From: Cloacimonetes bacterium UBA5456
GTDB taxonomy: Bacteria; Cloacimonadota; Cloacimonadia; Cloacimonadales; Cloacimonadaceae
DNA: 7,015 nt
NCBI GenBank assembly: GCA_002427325.1
Contig: DIQS01000050.1
Span: 1-7,015, forward strand
Direction of reading: 5' to 3'
A program made the position numbers and the translations under genes. Positions within the stretch are counted from its first letter, which is position 1, and every line of letters begins with the position of its first letter. This document shows, piece after piece, positions 1-6,514 of this stretch. The notes under the pieces are model-generated. The model ran no database searches. It was not told the DNA's origin and was given only the letters and a program-made list of their open reading frames with translations.

Positions 1-13
1 TTCAGGACACCTC

Positions 14-24
14 ATCTTGTTGCC
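14..24 (-). repeat. Inverted half-copy of the hairpin repeat
   Basis: The 11 bases ATCTTGTTGCC are the exact reverse complement of GGCAACAAGAT at 138-148, the left arm and loop of the second hairpin in copy B. No matching second arm is present, so this looks like a broken, inverted fragment of the same repeat family. Eleven bases is short, and chance cannot be excluded outside such a repeat-rich context. Confidence 0.35.
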
Positions 25-26
25 GC

Positions 27-42
27 ATGAGCGTCAGCTCAT
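27..42. repeat. Short perfect hairpin (6-bp stem)
   Basis: ATGAGC (27-32) and GCTCAT (37-42) pair perfectly around the loop GTCA. It is not obviously related to the composite repeat beside it. It is not followed by a T tract on either strand close enough to call it a terminator. Confidence 0.45.
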
Positions 43-64
43 TTGTATATGTAAAAGTTTTAAT

Positions 65-108
65 AGAAAACTGCGTTTTCTCAGGCAACGGGGGCGTTGC
101 CTGACCGG
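65..108 (+). repeat. Composite double-hairpin repeat, copy A
   Basis: Two adjacent hairpins are visible. The first is AGAAAACTGCGTTTTCT (65-81), with a perfect 7-bp stem and loop TGC. The second has arms TCAGGCAACG (81-90) and CGTTGCCTGA (95-104), a perfect 10-bp stem with loop GGGG, followed by CCGG. Base 81 is shared between the two stems, so they would compete for it or stack end to end. The same arrangement recurs at 119-156 and, in decayed form, at 6515-6558. The architecture resembles REP/BIME-like palindromic intergenic repeats, but I do not recognise a named family. Confidence 0.8.
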
Positions 109-118
109 TGTGGGAAGT

Positions 119-156
119 AGAAAACTGCGTTTTCTCTGGCAACAAGATGTTGCCAG
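119..156 (+). repeat. Composite double-hairpin repeat, copy B
   Basis: The first hairpin (119-135) is identical to that of copy A, at a distance of 54 bp. The second has arms CTGGCAACA (136-144) and TGTTGCCAG (148-156), a perfect 9-bp stem with loop AGA. Compared with copy A, two stem positions differ and both partners changed together (A-T to T-A at the second pair, G-C to A-T at the ninth). The loop is free to vary. This covariation implies that the fold, and not just the sequence, was kept. Confidence 0.8.
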
Positions 157-165
157 CCCAAATTC

Positions 166-184
166 GGGGGCCTTGCCTGACCAG
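166..184 (+). repeat. Partial copy of the hairpin repeat (right half)
   Basis: GGGGGCCTTGCCTGACCAG (166-184) matches the loop, right arm and 3' flank of copy A (GGGGCGTTGCCTGACCGG) with few changes, but the left arm is missing. Its last bases also form a small stem with the following sequence: ACCAG (180-184) pairs with CTGGT (190-194). The CTGACCAG tail is the same as at 6551-6558. I read it as a truncated repeat copy. Confidence 0.5.
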
Positions 185-190
185 TAACTC

Positions 191-246
191 TGGTTTCAAC
201 CGGCCGTTTCGCTGGTTTCAACCGGCCGTTTCGCTGGCTTCAACCG
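191..246. repeat. 22-bp tandem repeat, about 2.5 copies
   Basis: Bases 191-212 and 213-234 are identical 22-bp units that begin TGGTTTCAACC and contain CGGCCG and TTTCGC. A third, partial unit with one change (TGGCTTCAACCG) covers 235-246. There are no spacers between units, so this is a short tandem array and not CRISPR. The junction TTTCGCTGGT (207-216) is the reverse complement of ACCAGCGAAA at 6554-6563, next to the distant third copy of the hairpin repeat. This links the tandem unit loosely to that family. Confidence 0.8.
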
Positions 247-257
247 ACTCCAATAAC

Positions 258-272
258 ATGCGCAAAGCGCAT
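258..272. repeat. Short perfect hairpin (6-bp stem, AAA loop)
   Basis: ATGCGC (258-263) and GCGCAT (267-272) form a perfect 6-bp stem around AAA. It closes the cluster of palindromes that starts at 27. No T tract follows on either strand, so there is no support for a terminator role. Confidence 0.5.
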
Positions 273-381
273 ACTGCCGCGGTCCGGGTTTGGGATCGTT
301 ATATGCTTTATTGCATGATCTTATCACAGGATATTTTCAAAAAATGATGATGTAGGCAAGACCGAAATCAAATTCTACCAT

Positions 382-455
382 ACCAACACAGCTAATCTCT
401 TGATACAGTCTTCACGCTTTGCGTCCTTTCAGATCACAGAGAGACCTGTGTTGGT
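382..455 (-). terminator. Nested inverted repeat at the 3' end of the operon, possible terminator
   Basis: ACCAACACAG (382-391) and CTGTGTTGGT (446-455) are perfect 10-bp arms. Inside them TCTCT (396-400) can pair with AGAGA (440-444), TGAT (401-404) with ATCA (433-436), and ACGC (414-417) with GCGT (421-424). Together these make a long imperfect stem. It spans the TGA stop (434-436) of the ATPase gene and the gene's last codons. On the minus-strand RNA no U tract follows at once; the nearest is U6 at 344-339, about 40 bases on. It could be an RNA 3'-end stabiliser, a weak or factor-dependent terminator, or a cruciform-type protein site. The arms are seen directly; the role is inferred. Confidence 0.4.
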
Positions 456-1126
456 TTATTATCACCAGCCACTATCTTACCATCTGTCAAGAGGATAAGC
501 CGCTCTGCATAGGCAGCATAATCATCATCATGGGTCACCATTACGATGGTGTGTCCTTCCTTGTTGAGTCTGCTGAGCAACCCCATCACTTCCTTACCGT
601 TCTCGCTATCCAAATTACCTGTAGGCTCGTCGGCAAGAATGAGCTTGGGGTTGTTTATCACGCAACGTGCCAGTGCTACACGCTGTTGTTGACCGCCGGA
701 AAGCTGGTGAGGAAAATGGTCTTTCCGCGGGCTAAGCCCAAGTTTGGCAAGCATATCCATCACCCTCTCTTTGCGTTGAATTGCGGGAACTCTCTCATAA
801 AGAAGCGGCAATTCCACGTTTTCAAACACGCTCAGCGAGGAGATGAGATTAAATTTTTGAAAGAGGAAACCTATGTTTTGTCGGCGGATTCTATTACGCT
901 CTATTTCTTTGAGTTTTGAGCTTGCTTTGCCTTCAATAAAAAGCTCGCCTTTTGTGGGTCTATCCATAAGCCCGATGATGTTCAACAGCGTGGTTTTTCC
1001 ACATCCTGAAGGACCTTTGATCGCCACAAAGTTGCCTTCCAGGATTTGGAGATTTATCTCGTTTAATGCCGTAGTTTCAACGGTATCAGTGCGGTATATC
1101 TTATACAAATCTTTTAGTTCTATCAT
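434..1126 (-). CDS. ABC exporter ATPase, MacB/LolD type
   Basis: This 230-residue protein is a complete cytoplasmic nucleotide-binding subunit that would power the permease encoded just upstream. All the expected motifs are present: Walker A GPSGCGKTT (38-46), Q-loop Gln90, signature LSGGQQQ (142-148), Walker B LILADEP with catalytic Glu167, D-loop NLDS (171-174) and H-loop His199. The LSGGQQQRVALAR signature and the length are typical of the MacB/LolD/FtsE class, which pairs with FtsX-type permeases. The start follows an AGGAG five bases before ATG; this site begins right after the permease TAG stop, leaving a 10-bp gap and suggesting translational coupling. It is the last gene of the operon. 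The substrate cannot be inferred from the ATPase; LolD- or MacB-like transport are both possible. Confidence 0.95.
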   Translation of the reverse strand: MIELKDLYKIYRTDTVETTALNEINLQILEGNFVAIKGPSGCGKTTLLNIIGLMDRPTKGELFIEGKASSKLKEIERNRIRRQNIGFLFQKFNLISSLSVFENVELPLLYERVPAIQRKERVMDMLAKLGLSPRKDHFPHQLSGGQQQRVALARCVINNPKLILADEPTGNLDSENGKEVMGLLSRLNKEGHTIVMVTHDDDYAAYAERLILLTDGKIVAGDNKPTQVSL

Positions 1127-1136
1127 TTTTACTCCT

Positions 1137-3545
1137 CTAATCAGATTGTAAATAACGGGCTACATCTGCCTTAAATGCTTTTAATACATTCAAATAGATG
1201 GGGATGAACACTACAAGTGCCATCAAAATAAAAGAAAGCGGATAGGCGAGTCCGCTCACGTTTGTCCTGAAGGCAAACCTCTGAAAATATTGTGAGATGA
1301 TTTGTGATGCAATCATTAGCCCCAAAAGTGCCGCAATCAAGAAGATATACAGGGTGCTCTTAGAATACTTCCAAACGAGGTCAGGAAGCTCTGCGCCGCT
1401 GATCTTGCGGATACTGATGTCCTTCATCTGAGCAAAGATGGTTGCCGAACTGATTGCATAAACGCCCATTAGCGCAATCAGGCAAACAAAAATGCTATAG
1501 AATATACTGATGTTCTTATACATCCTGTCTTCGCGATAAAACTCATCTTGGGCGTGCTCAATCTCCTGTGAACTATAGCCAAAGAAGCCGTTTTTTGTGA
1601 CTTCAGCATAGGTGTCTTCCACTTCTTTCAGAACTCTTTGCTTCTGCCCTTCTTGCCAAGATATTTGTTGAAACATAGCAGGGGAATATGGACTTCCGAG
1701 GATGAACATGGGCTCAATCGCATGATGAGCTGGGAAAAAGCGGGTGTCAGCGATCACGCCAACGATCTCAAACCAAAAGTCCATTTCTTCATCCATCTTA
1801 AGTTTCTTGCCTATGGGCTCTTCGTCTTTGAAAAAACTCTCGACAAAGCTCTGGTTTACTACACAAGTTGTCCAAGTGTCTTCCTTGGGAAAGCTTCCCT
1901 TTATGAGTTCTAACTCTCTGGTCTCAAAGAAGCTGGGTAGGCACGCACTATATTTCGAGACGTATGGGGAAGCCTGTTGCTCGTCCTCGAAATACACAAA
2001 GACTTCGTGAATGCCACCGGTGAGCTCTGGTTTTCCTGACGCAAGGCTAAAACTGCTCAAGCTGACCTTCGTGACGCCCTTGATCTCCTTTAGACGGTCT
2101 TCCAACAACTTACCGGAAATGTAGCCTGGAGGAGCATTTTGATACATAGTTATAAGTTGATATTCAATCGTGTTCTCGCCGTTATAGCCCCAGTTGAGGG
2201 TATAGATTGAGCGATATTGGATGCCCATGCCGATTGCGGCAGTGATGAAAATGAAGCCAAAAAGCATTTGAATAAAAAGCAGGAGCTTGTTGCCAAAGTC
2301 TCTATCACGGATTGCGTTGGCGGATTGCTCTAAGAGAATCTTAGCAGAAAAACGCCAGATCATCATCAGAGCGACAACTATTCCCAAGCTTACAAGTGCG
2401 ATCAAACTCCAGGGCAAAAGTGTCATTCCAAGCAGGTTATAGCCACTAAAATCCATGCTTACTACAGCTTTGAAGATATCAATAGTAAGTAGATAAAACA
2501 CGATGCCGAGGATCGCACTTATCAGATAATAGACGCCGGATTCTATGAAAAGCTGTGTGCCGATGTCCATGCGAGATGCGCCCAAGGTTCTGCGGAAATA
2601 AAATTCTTCGCTTCGCTTCGTCCAAGAAAGCCCGATGATGATGACGAAGTTTATCAGCGCAACAATCAACGCAATGACGGCTAAGAAGATGATGGAATAG
2701 AGATTTAGCTTTGAGAATGTCGGTTCGTCGTCTTTCAAACCGGTCATGAAGTGCATCTTGCTAATCGGCTCTAAGTGCACGCTTATCTCGCCGGATAGCG
2801 TGTGAATATAGGGATGATCGCGAAGTATCTTCTCGATCTTGCGTTCTACCTGCGAAAGGTCTGCTTTATCAGGAATTCTCAGGCGCACGTGCCCTTCAAA
2901 ATCAAGATCGCTCTCGTCTGCCTCATCCGATCTGTCCGTCCACAAAATATAGGAATCTTGCTTTATGTGCAGGTTTTCCGGCAAGTCTTTGAATACGCCG
3001 CTTATAGTGTATAGGGTTCTCTGATTGGGGCCTTTAACCTCTTTACCCACAGGGTTATCGCTTCCAAAGAGACGCCGGCTGAGGCTCTCACTGATGATCA
3101 TGTCATTCTTTTCCGTCATTAGCGACTCGGGATTACCCCAAAGAGCCTGCATCCGGTAATGTTTGGGCAGACTCTTGGTGGTATAGCCGTGACTATCCAT
3201 GAAGAAAGGTTTGTCATCACAACGCAGGTTCAAGCTGATTGGTGTTTCCCAAATGAAGGTATAGTCCTTGATTTCAGGCAGATCATCTATCGCGTTGATC
3301 AGTGGGATAAAGAAGAATTTGGCAGAGTCAACTGTCCGATAATCAGGGATGTGGCTACTGTATCTCAGTCTATACCACTGCGAGGGATCGCTCACCTCTT
3401 TGTCATAATCAAAGTGGAATAAGGCATAAGAGACAAAATGTGCAGTCGCCACTAAGCTCAGACTCAGGCAGATGATGGCAATAAAGAAACCAAACTTGTT
3501 CCTACGCAATTGCCTAAAAGCGAGTAGGATGTGTTGTAGTATCAT
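1137..3545 (-). CDS. Double-module MacB/FtsX-type ABC transporter permease
   Basis: This 802-residue inner-membrane protein belongs to the mechanotransmission (type VII) ABC permeases. I count eight likely membrane segments: about 19-41, 282-307, 335-356, 375-396, 422-441, 678-701, 731-753 and 769-789. The pattern is one helix, a large periplasmic domain and three helices, repeated twice. Each periplasmic domain shows MacB-core features: ISESLSRRLFGSDNPVGK (151-168) with ISGVFKDLPENLH, and VVNQSFVESFF...EEPIGKKL with FEIVGVIADTRF in the second half. FtsX-like cytoplasmic loops RRTLGAS (318-324) and IRKISGAEL (712-720) recur in the same relative places. Canonical MacB has one such module fused to its ATPase; here two modules are fused and the ATPase is separate, an arrangement common in Bacteroidota. 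The start lies 2 bp after the adaptor stop, with AAGGA six bases before ATG. Confidence 0.93.
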   Translation of the reverse strand: MILQHILLAFRQLRRNKFGFFIAIICLSLSLVATAHFVSYALFHFDYDKEVSDPSQWYRLRYSSHIPDYRTVDSAKFFFIPLINAIDDLPEIKDYTFIWETPISLNLRCDDKPFFMDSHGYTTKSLPKHYRMQALWGNPESLMTEKNDMIISESLSRRLFGSDNPVGKEVKGPNQRTLYTISGVFKDLPENLHIKQDSYILWTDRSDEADESDLDFEGHVRLRIPDKADLSQVERKIEKILRDHPYIHTLSGEISVHLEPISKMHFMTGLKDDEPTFSKLNLYSIIFLAVIALIVALINFVIIIGLSWTKRSEEFYFRRTLGASRMDIGTQLFIESGVYYLISAILGIVFYLLTIDIFKAVVSMDFSGYNLLGMTLLPWSLIALVSLGIVVALMMIWRFSAKILLEQSANAIRDRDFGNKLLLFIQMLFGFIFITAAIGMGIQYRSIYTLNWGYNGENTIEYQLITMYQNAPPGYISGKLLEDRLKEIKGVTKVSLSSFSLASGKPELTGGIHEVFVYFEDEQQASPYVSKYSACLPSFFETRELELIKGSFPKEDTWTTCVVNQSFVESFFKDEEPIGKKLKMDEEMDFWFEIVGVIADTRFFPAHHAIEPMFILGSPYSPAMFQQISWQEGQKQRVLKEVEDTYAEVTKNGFFGYSSQEIEHAQDEFYREDRMYKNISIFYSIFVCLIALMGVYAISSATIFAQMKDISIRKISGAELPDLVWKYSKSTLYIFLIAALLGLMIASQIISQYFQRFAFRTNVSGLAYPLSFILMALVVFIPIYLNVLKAFKADVARYLQSD

Positions 3546-3547
3546 AG

Positions 3548-4795
3548 TTATTCCTTGATGCGAATAGTCTCGCGCTCCTTAAATCGTTTATATGAAGAGG
3601 TTATCACCATCTCGCCTAGGTCCAACCCGCTGATTATCTCTATCTCGCGGATATTCCTGAAACCTGTCTCGACAGCTCTCTTTTCGGCTTTATTTGCGGT
3701 CTTATCCACCACATAGACATAAGCTTCGCCATCCGTAAGATATTGTCCCAAGGGCAGAAAGAGCACATCCTCCAAGCTATCAGTGATGATATCCACGGGG
3801 AGTCTTTGCCCTGATTTCAGCCCTTCAGGAAGCTTCCCTTCAATGTCTATGGTGATTCTATCGCTCTGGAGTCGGGGCTGCACCTTTGTCACCTTAAGAA
3901 AGACCTCTGCACCCTGATGGCGAATACGAGCGTCCGCGCCTTCTTTGAGACGAGAGAGATAGTATTGATCCACCTTGCCTTCGAGGTAGTAACTATCATC
4001 GTCCTCGATCTGAGCAAGTAGTGCACCGGGGGCAACTATCTGCCCAAGATTGAGATTCAACTGAGTGATCTGCCCGCTCATTGGTGCTTTCACATCCAGT
4101 TCATTTACCCGCTTTCTGATATGATTGAGGCTAAGTTCAAGCTGACGCACCGCCCCTTCAAGCTGTGCTATCTGCTGCATTCTGAAAAGTGAATCCGTAC
4201 GAGCTTCTTCTTGCAGATATTGAAAGCGAGTGCGAGCGATATCATACTCCTCACGGGCAGAGATCATATCTTCACTACTTACAAAGCCTTGTTCCATAAG
4301 CTGAGTTTGCTGAGTGTAATAGCGCAGAACACGGTTAAGGCTGTTCTCGGCTTCGGCGATCTTAAGTCTCTGACTTTGTTGGCTTTGATTGTTAGTGATG
4401 CGAGCATTGCTGAGATTATTTATCTGATCTGTGACCGAAGCCTCTTGAGCGAGCAAACTCAAACGTAGATCGTCGTTGCTCAACTTCAGGATGCTCTGCC
4501 CTTTTTGAACGTAATCTCCAAGCTCAAAGAAGATAGCCTCTATCCTGCCTCCCGTCATGGCTTCCACACGATAAGCATTTAGCGGAGTGACAACAGCTTC
4601 TGCATGAAAAGAGCCTTCCATTCTGCCAAGGCGAACCTCGGCAGTGCTGATATCCCCAACATTTACGCGAATGACGCTAAAGTAGCTCCTTAAGATGATG
4701 AGCAAGAAGAGAACAATAACTACTAAGATCAACCATGGAACTATCCTTGCGAGCTTGCTTTTCACTCGTTGGATTTGGGGTATTTCTCTATCCAT
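3548..4795 (-). CDS. Periplasmic adaptor (membrane fusion protein), MacA/HlyD type
   Basis: The 415-residue product has a short cytoplasmic N-terminus and one membrane anchor (about 19-36). A split lipoyl/barrel-sandwich domain follows. Its first half is about 75-107 (VEAMTGGRIEAIFFELGDYV) and its second about 234-264 (VKAPMSGQITQLNLNLGQIV). Between the halves lies a long Gln/Glu/Leu-rich coiled-coil hairpin (about 108-230). Beta-barrel and membrane-proximal domains follow, with FLPLGQYL and VETGFRNIREIEIISGLDLGEMVI near the end. This is the order seen in MacA-like proteins, which link the inner-membrane permease to an outer membrane channel. The RBS is GAGG, four bases before ATG, 31 bp after the upstream stop. 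It sits directly before the permease, as in other exporter operons. No TolC-type partner is encoded in the window. Confidence 0.93.
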   Translation of the reverse strand: MDREIPQIQRVKSKLARIVPWLILVVIVLFLLIILRSYFSVIRVNVGDISTAEVRLGRMEGSFHAEAVVTPLNAYRVEAMTGGRIEAIFFELGDYVQKGQSILKLSNDDLRLSLLAQEASVTDQINNLSNARITNNQSQQSQRLKIAEAENSLNRVLRYYTQQTQLMEQGFVSSEDMISAREEYDIARTRFQYLQEEARTDSLFRMQQIAQLEGAVRQLELSLNHIRKRVNELDVKAPMSGQITQLNLNLGQIVAPGALLAQIEDDDSYYLEGKVDQYYLSRLKEGADARIRHQGAEVFLKVTKVQPRLQSDRITIDIEGKLPEGLKSGQRLPVDIITDSLEDVLFLPLGQYLTDGEAYVYVVDKTANKAEKRAVETGFRNIREIEIISGLDLGEMVITSSYKRFKERETIRIKE

Positions 4796-4826
4796 TTTAC
4801 CTCATCATCTCTGGTTTTCCGCCGCA

Positions 4827-6368
4827 CTATTTCAAGACCATCAAACGGCGAAGGCTTCTCTTTCCGCCCACTTCCGCTTTGATGAAATAGACACCGCTGC
4901 TCAGCATTTTGCCTTCCATGCTGCAATCCCAATCAAAGGAGACGCCACCGTTCTGGGCATATCCGCTAAATAGCTTTCCGAGTTTGCGTCCACGCAGATC
5001 ATAGAGATAGAGCTCAGTGATGCCGGTATCCTCAGTCTTGACCTCAATCTTGTGCATAGCGCCCCCACGCATAGGATTCGGAGCGACGATCTGCATCTGA
5101 GCCGCAGGAGCATGCTCATCTTCGACAGAGACCTCGTCAAACTCCATGATCACATAGTCGATCAGGTTGTCAGAACAATTCACATATCCACCGGCAAAGT
5201 TATTGGCACTTTGCAGAGTGAATGTGCGGTTTCCACCTTGCGTATCTCCGGCTTCCATCGCCTCCCTGCTGCCATCGGCGAAGACATATTCCATGACCAA
5301 GGGATAGTCGCCATTGGCATCAAAGTAGTGCAGCGAGAGCTCATGATCATAGTTTTGCGCATTAGACAGGACGGGAAGCTGATTTGAATAGCAATGATAA
5401 CTGTTATCCGTGAATTCGATGAGCCCGCCATTGAGCAAGTCGCCGACACCAAATTCAGGTTCAAAAGTGCTGAAGCTCACCGTGAGACTGAGACTTGCTG
5501 CTCCCATGAAGAGCAGGTTCGAGCCTTCTGACGGCCATGATCCTTCACCAACACTCGCTGCGAGATCGTCGATATTGCAGCTAAGATAGAGCTTTCCACC
5601 ATAGACTTCAGAGACGACATCGCCCACTCTCTCAAAGGTAGGCATGGTTTCCAAATCAAACTCAATCTCGATGCGATACAAGCCCGGAGAGATGACGCCC
5701 GGCACACTGAAGGTATAGATCATAGCATAGACCGAGCCGCTGGTGATCGATTCATTACCCAAAAGCACGCCATAGACATTGTAAGAAGAAAGTGTATTCA
5801 TCGTGGGAAAGGTGTTTGAAGCATTTGAAAGACAACTGTAGAGCCGGTCTCCGCTCACCGCCATCTGCAGAGAAGTCAGGTCGTAATAGGGCTGATAGAC
5901 CATCAGCGAGTCGCCCACGGGATCGTCCGCAACCTTTGCCATAGAGTTCAAATCCGGTCGGGTAGGACTGGAATCAAGATATGCAGCTTGGATATAGGAT
6001 ACTTCGCCAACGGGATCGGGCAATGAGACCTTTGTGCTCAAACGATAACGCAAGATATCGCCAAATTGATATGGAACCAATGCCGAAGCATTATTGATAT
6101 CCCCTTCAGAAGCCAAGTTCCAATATCCGTCATTCGTCCTATAAAAAAGTTCATAGGGAACGAGCCCATAGGAAAGGTCTTGCCAAAAGAACCTCAGATT
6201 TCCATCCGGATCAACAGAGCTGTGCACCATCTCACCATAAGGGGTGACGACGGGAATATCTCTGAGATTTGGCATATTATTCAAAGATGATAAGCTCGAT
6301 AAAGCACTCGCTGAGCTGACAATGCAGAACAGCAAAAGGCTTATGACAATTGCGCGAATCTTGTTCAT
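4827..6368 (-). CDS. Secreted protein with type IX secretion C-terminal sorting domain
   Basis: From the chosen start the product has 513 residues. Residues 1-22 (MNKIRAIVISLLLFCIVSSA then SA) form a classic signal peptide with an ASA-type cleavage site. The C-terminal 85 or so residues match a type IX sorting (type A) domain: IVAPNPMRGG (427-436), LYLYDLRGRKL (453-463), LSSGVYFIKAE (489-499) and the basic end RRLMVLK. The middle is predicted beta-rich, low in Cys and unfamiliar. A stretch with DDPVGDSL...YDLTSLQMAVSGDRLY (148-177) resembles the opening of beta-sandwich, sugar-binding-like modules, but this is tentative. The start at 6368 is preferred over a longer frame from 6515 because AGGAG lies five bases before it and the signal peptide begins there. 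The extension would encode a low-complexity QPTNQP-type repeat. It heads the exporter operon. Export through the outer membrane and surface attachment or release follow from the domain; the exact function is unknown. Confidence 0.85.
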   Translation of the reverse strand: MNKIRAIVISLLLFCIVSSASALSSLSSLNNMPNLRDIPVVTPYGEMVHSSVDPDGNLRFFWQDLSYGLVPYELFYRTNDGYWNLASEGDINNASALVPYQFGDILRYRLSTKVSLPDPVGEVSYIQAAYLDSSPTRPDLNSMAKVADDPVGDSLMVYQPYYDLTSLQMAVSGDRLYSCLSNASNTFPTMNTLSSYNVYGVLLGNESITSGSVYAMIYTFSVPGVISPGLYRIEIEFDLETMPTFERVGDVVSEVYGGKLYLSCNIDDLAASVGEGSWPSEGSNLLFMGAASLSLTVSFSTFEPEFGVGDLLNGGLIEFTDNSYHCYSNQLPVLSNAQNYDHELSLHYFDANGDYPLVMEYVFADGSREAMEAGDTQGGNRTFTLQSANNFAGGYVNCSDNLIDYVIMEFDEVSVEDEHAPAAQMQIVAPNPMRGGAMHKIEVKTEDTGITELYLYDLRGRKLGKLFSGYAQNGGVSFDWDCSMEGKMLSSGVYFIKAEVGGKRSLRRLMVLK

Positions 6369-6373
6369 GATTT

Positions 6374-6378
6374 CTCCT
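6374..6378 (-). promoter_or_regulatory. Ribosome binding site deciding the start at 6368
   Basis: On the minus strand AGGAG stands five bases before the ATG at 6368-6366. The alternative in-frame start at 6515 lies in repeat sequence and would place an unlikely 49-residue leader before the signal peptide. This site therefore fixes the start of the secreted protein. Confidence 0.8.
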
Positions 6379-6392
6379 AAGCGTGAATTAAC

Positions 6393-6422
6393 TAAAAGTT
6401 TCAAATATATGTATCCTGTCAA
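6393..6422 (-). promoter_or_regulatory. Candidate promoter of the exporter operon (weak)
   Basis: The minus strand holds a perfect TTGACA (6422-6417). About 17 bases on there is no good TATAAT, only ACTTTT. A TATATTTG stretch (6409-6402) fits the Bacteroidota -7 pattern TAnnTTTG but lies too close to TTGACA to be its partner and has no clear TTTG at the usual distance upstream. The region is AT-rich and lies in the right place, 35-55 bases before the start codon. The operon may also receive readthrough from the rRNA genes. Confidence 0.25.
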
Positions 6423-6466
6423 GATAATTATCGAAAGGGCATAATCTTTGCCAGTTATTTGTGTTT

Positions 6467-6504
6467 GTTGATTGGTTCTTGGTTGATTAGTTGGCTGATT
6501 GGCT
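6467..6504. repeat. Degenerate TTGATT-type tandem repeat
   Basis: Three similar 11-mers occur in a row: GTTGATTGGTT (6467-6477), GTTGATTAGTT (6482-6492) and GCTGATTGGCT (6494-6504), separated by 4 and 1 bases. The strand bias (plus strand almost free of C and A) is striking against the neighbouring DNA. It lies between the hairpin repeat copy and the possible promoter. It could be a decayed tandem array or a protein-binding cluster; nothing in the sequence decides this. Confidence 0.5.
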
Positions 6505-6514
6505 GTGCTACGCA

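Larger units (their letters stand above)
1..433. other. Gene-free, repeat-dense intergenic region
   Basis: I find no credible coding region here. The reading frames that exist are short, lack ribosome binding sites and are largely built from the repeats; one minus-strand frame encodes the same LPEKTQFS peptide twice because it crosses two repeat copies. The stretch 14-272 holds at least seven short perfect hairpins, a 22-bp tandem repeat and an inverted fragment of one hairpin. These are listed separately. From about 273 to 380 I see only a CCGCGG palindrome (277-282), a weak ATGC/GCAT hairpin (303-316) and an A6 run (339-344, T6 on the minus strand) that could help end leftward transcription. 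Confidence 0.75.

Noticed and set aside
65..104. Intrinsic terminator for the exporter operon formed by the repeat hairpins
   Set aside because: The strong GC stem is followed on the minus strand by the second hairpin and not by a proper U tract, and it lies over 300 bp after the stop codon.
2..199. Minus-strand reading frame of 65 residues at the left end
   Set aside because: It runs through both hairpin repeats, which gives the duplicated peptide LPEKTQFS; there is no ribosome binding site and no family resemblance.
191..246. CRISPR array
   Set aside because: The units abut with no spacers and there are only two and a half copies.
108..347. Plus-strand reading frame of 79 residues
   Set aside because: It is made of repeat copy B and the 22-bp tandem repeat, with no ribosome binding site or recognisable domain.
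419..919. Plus-strand frame of 166 residues
   Set aside because: It is antisense to the ATPase gene, whose motifs are complete; the plus frame shows no domain. Other plus-strand frames over 873-5387 are shadows for the same reason.
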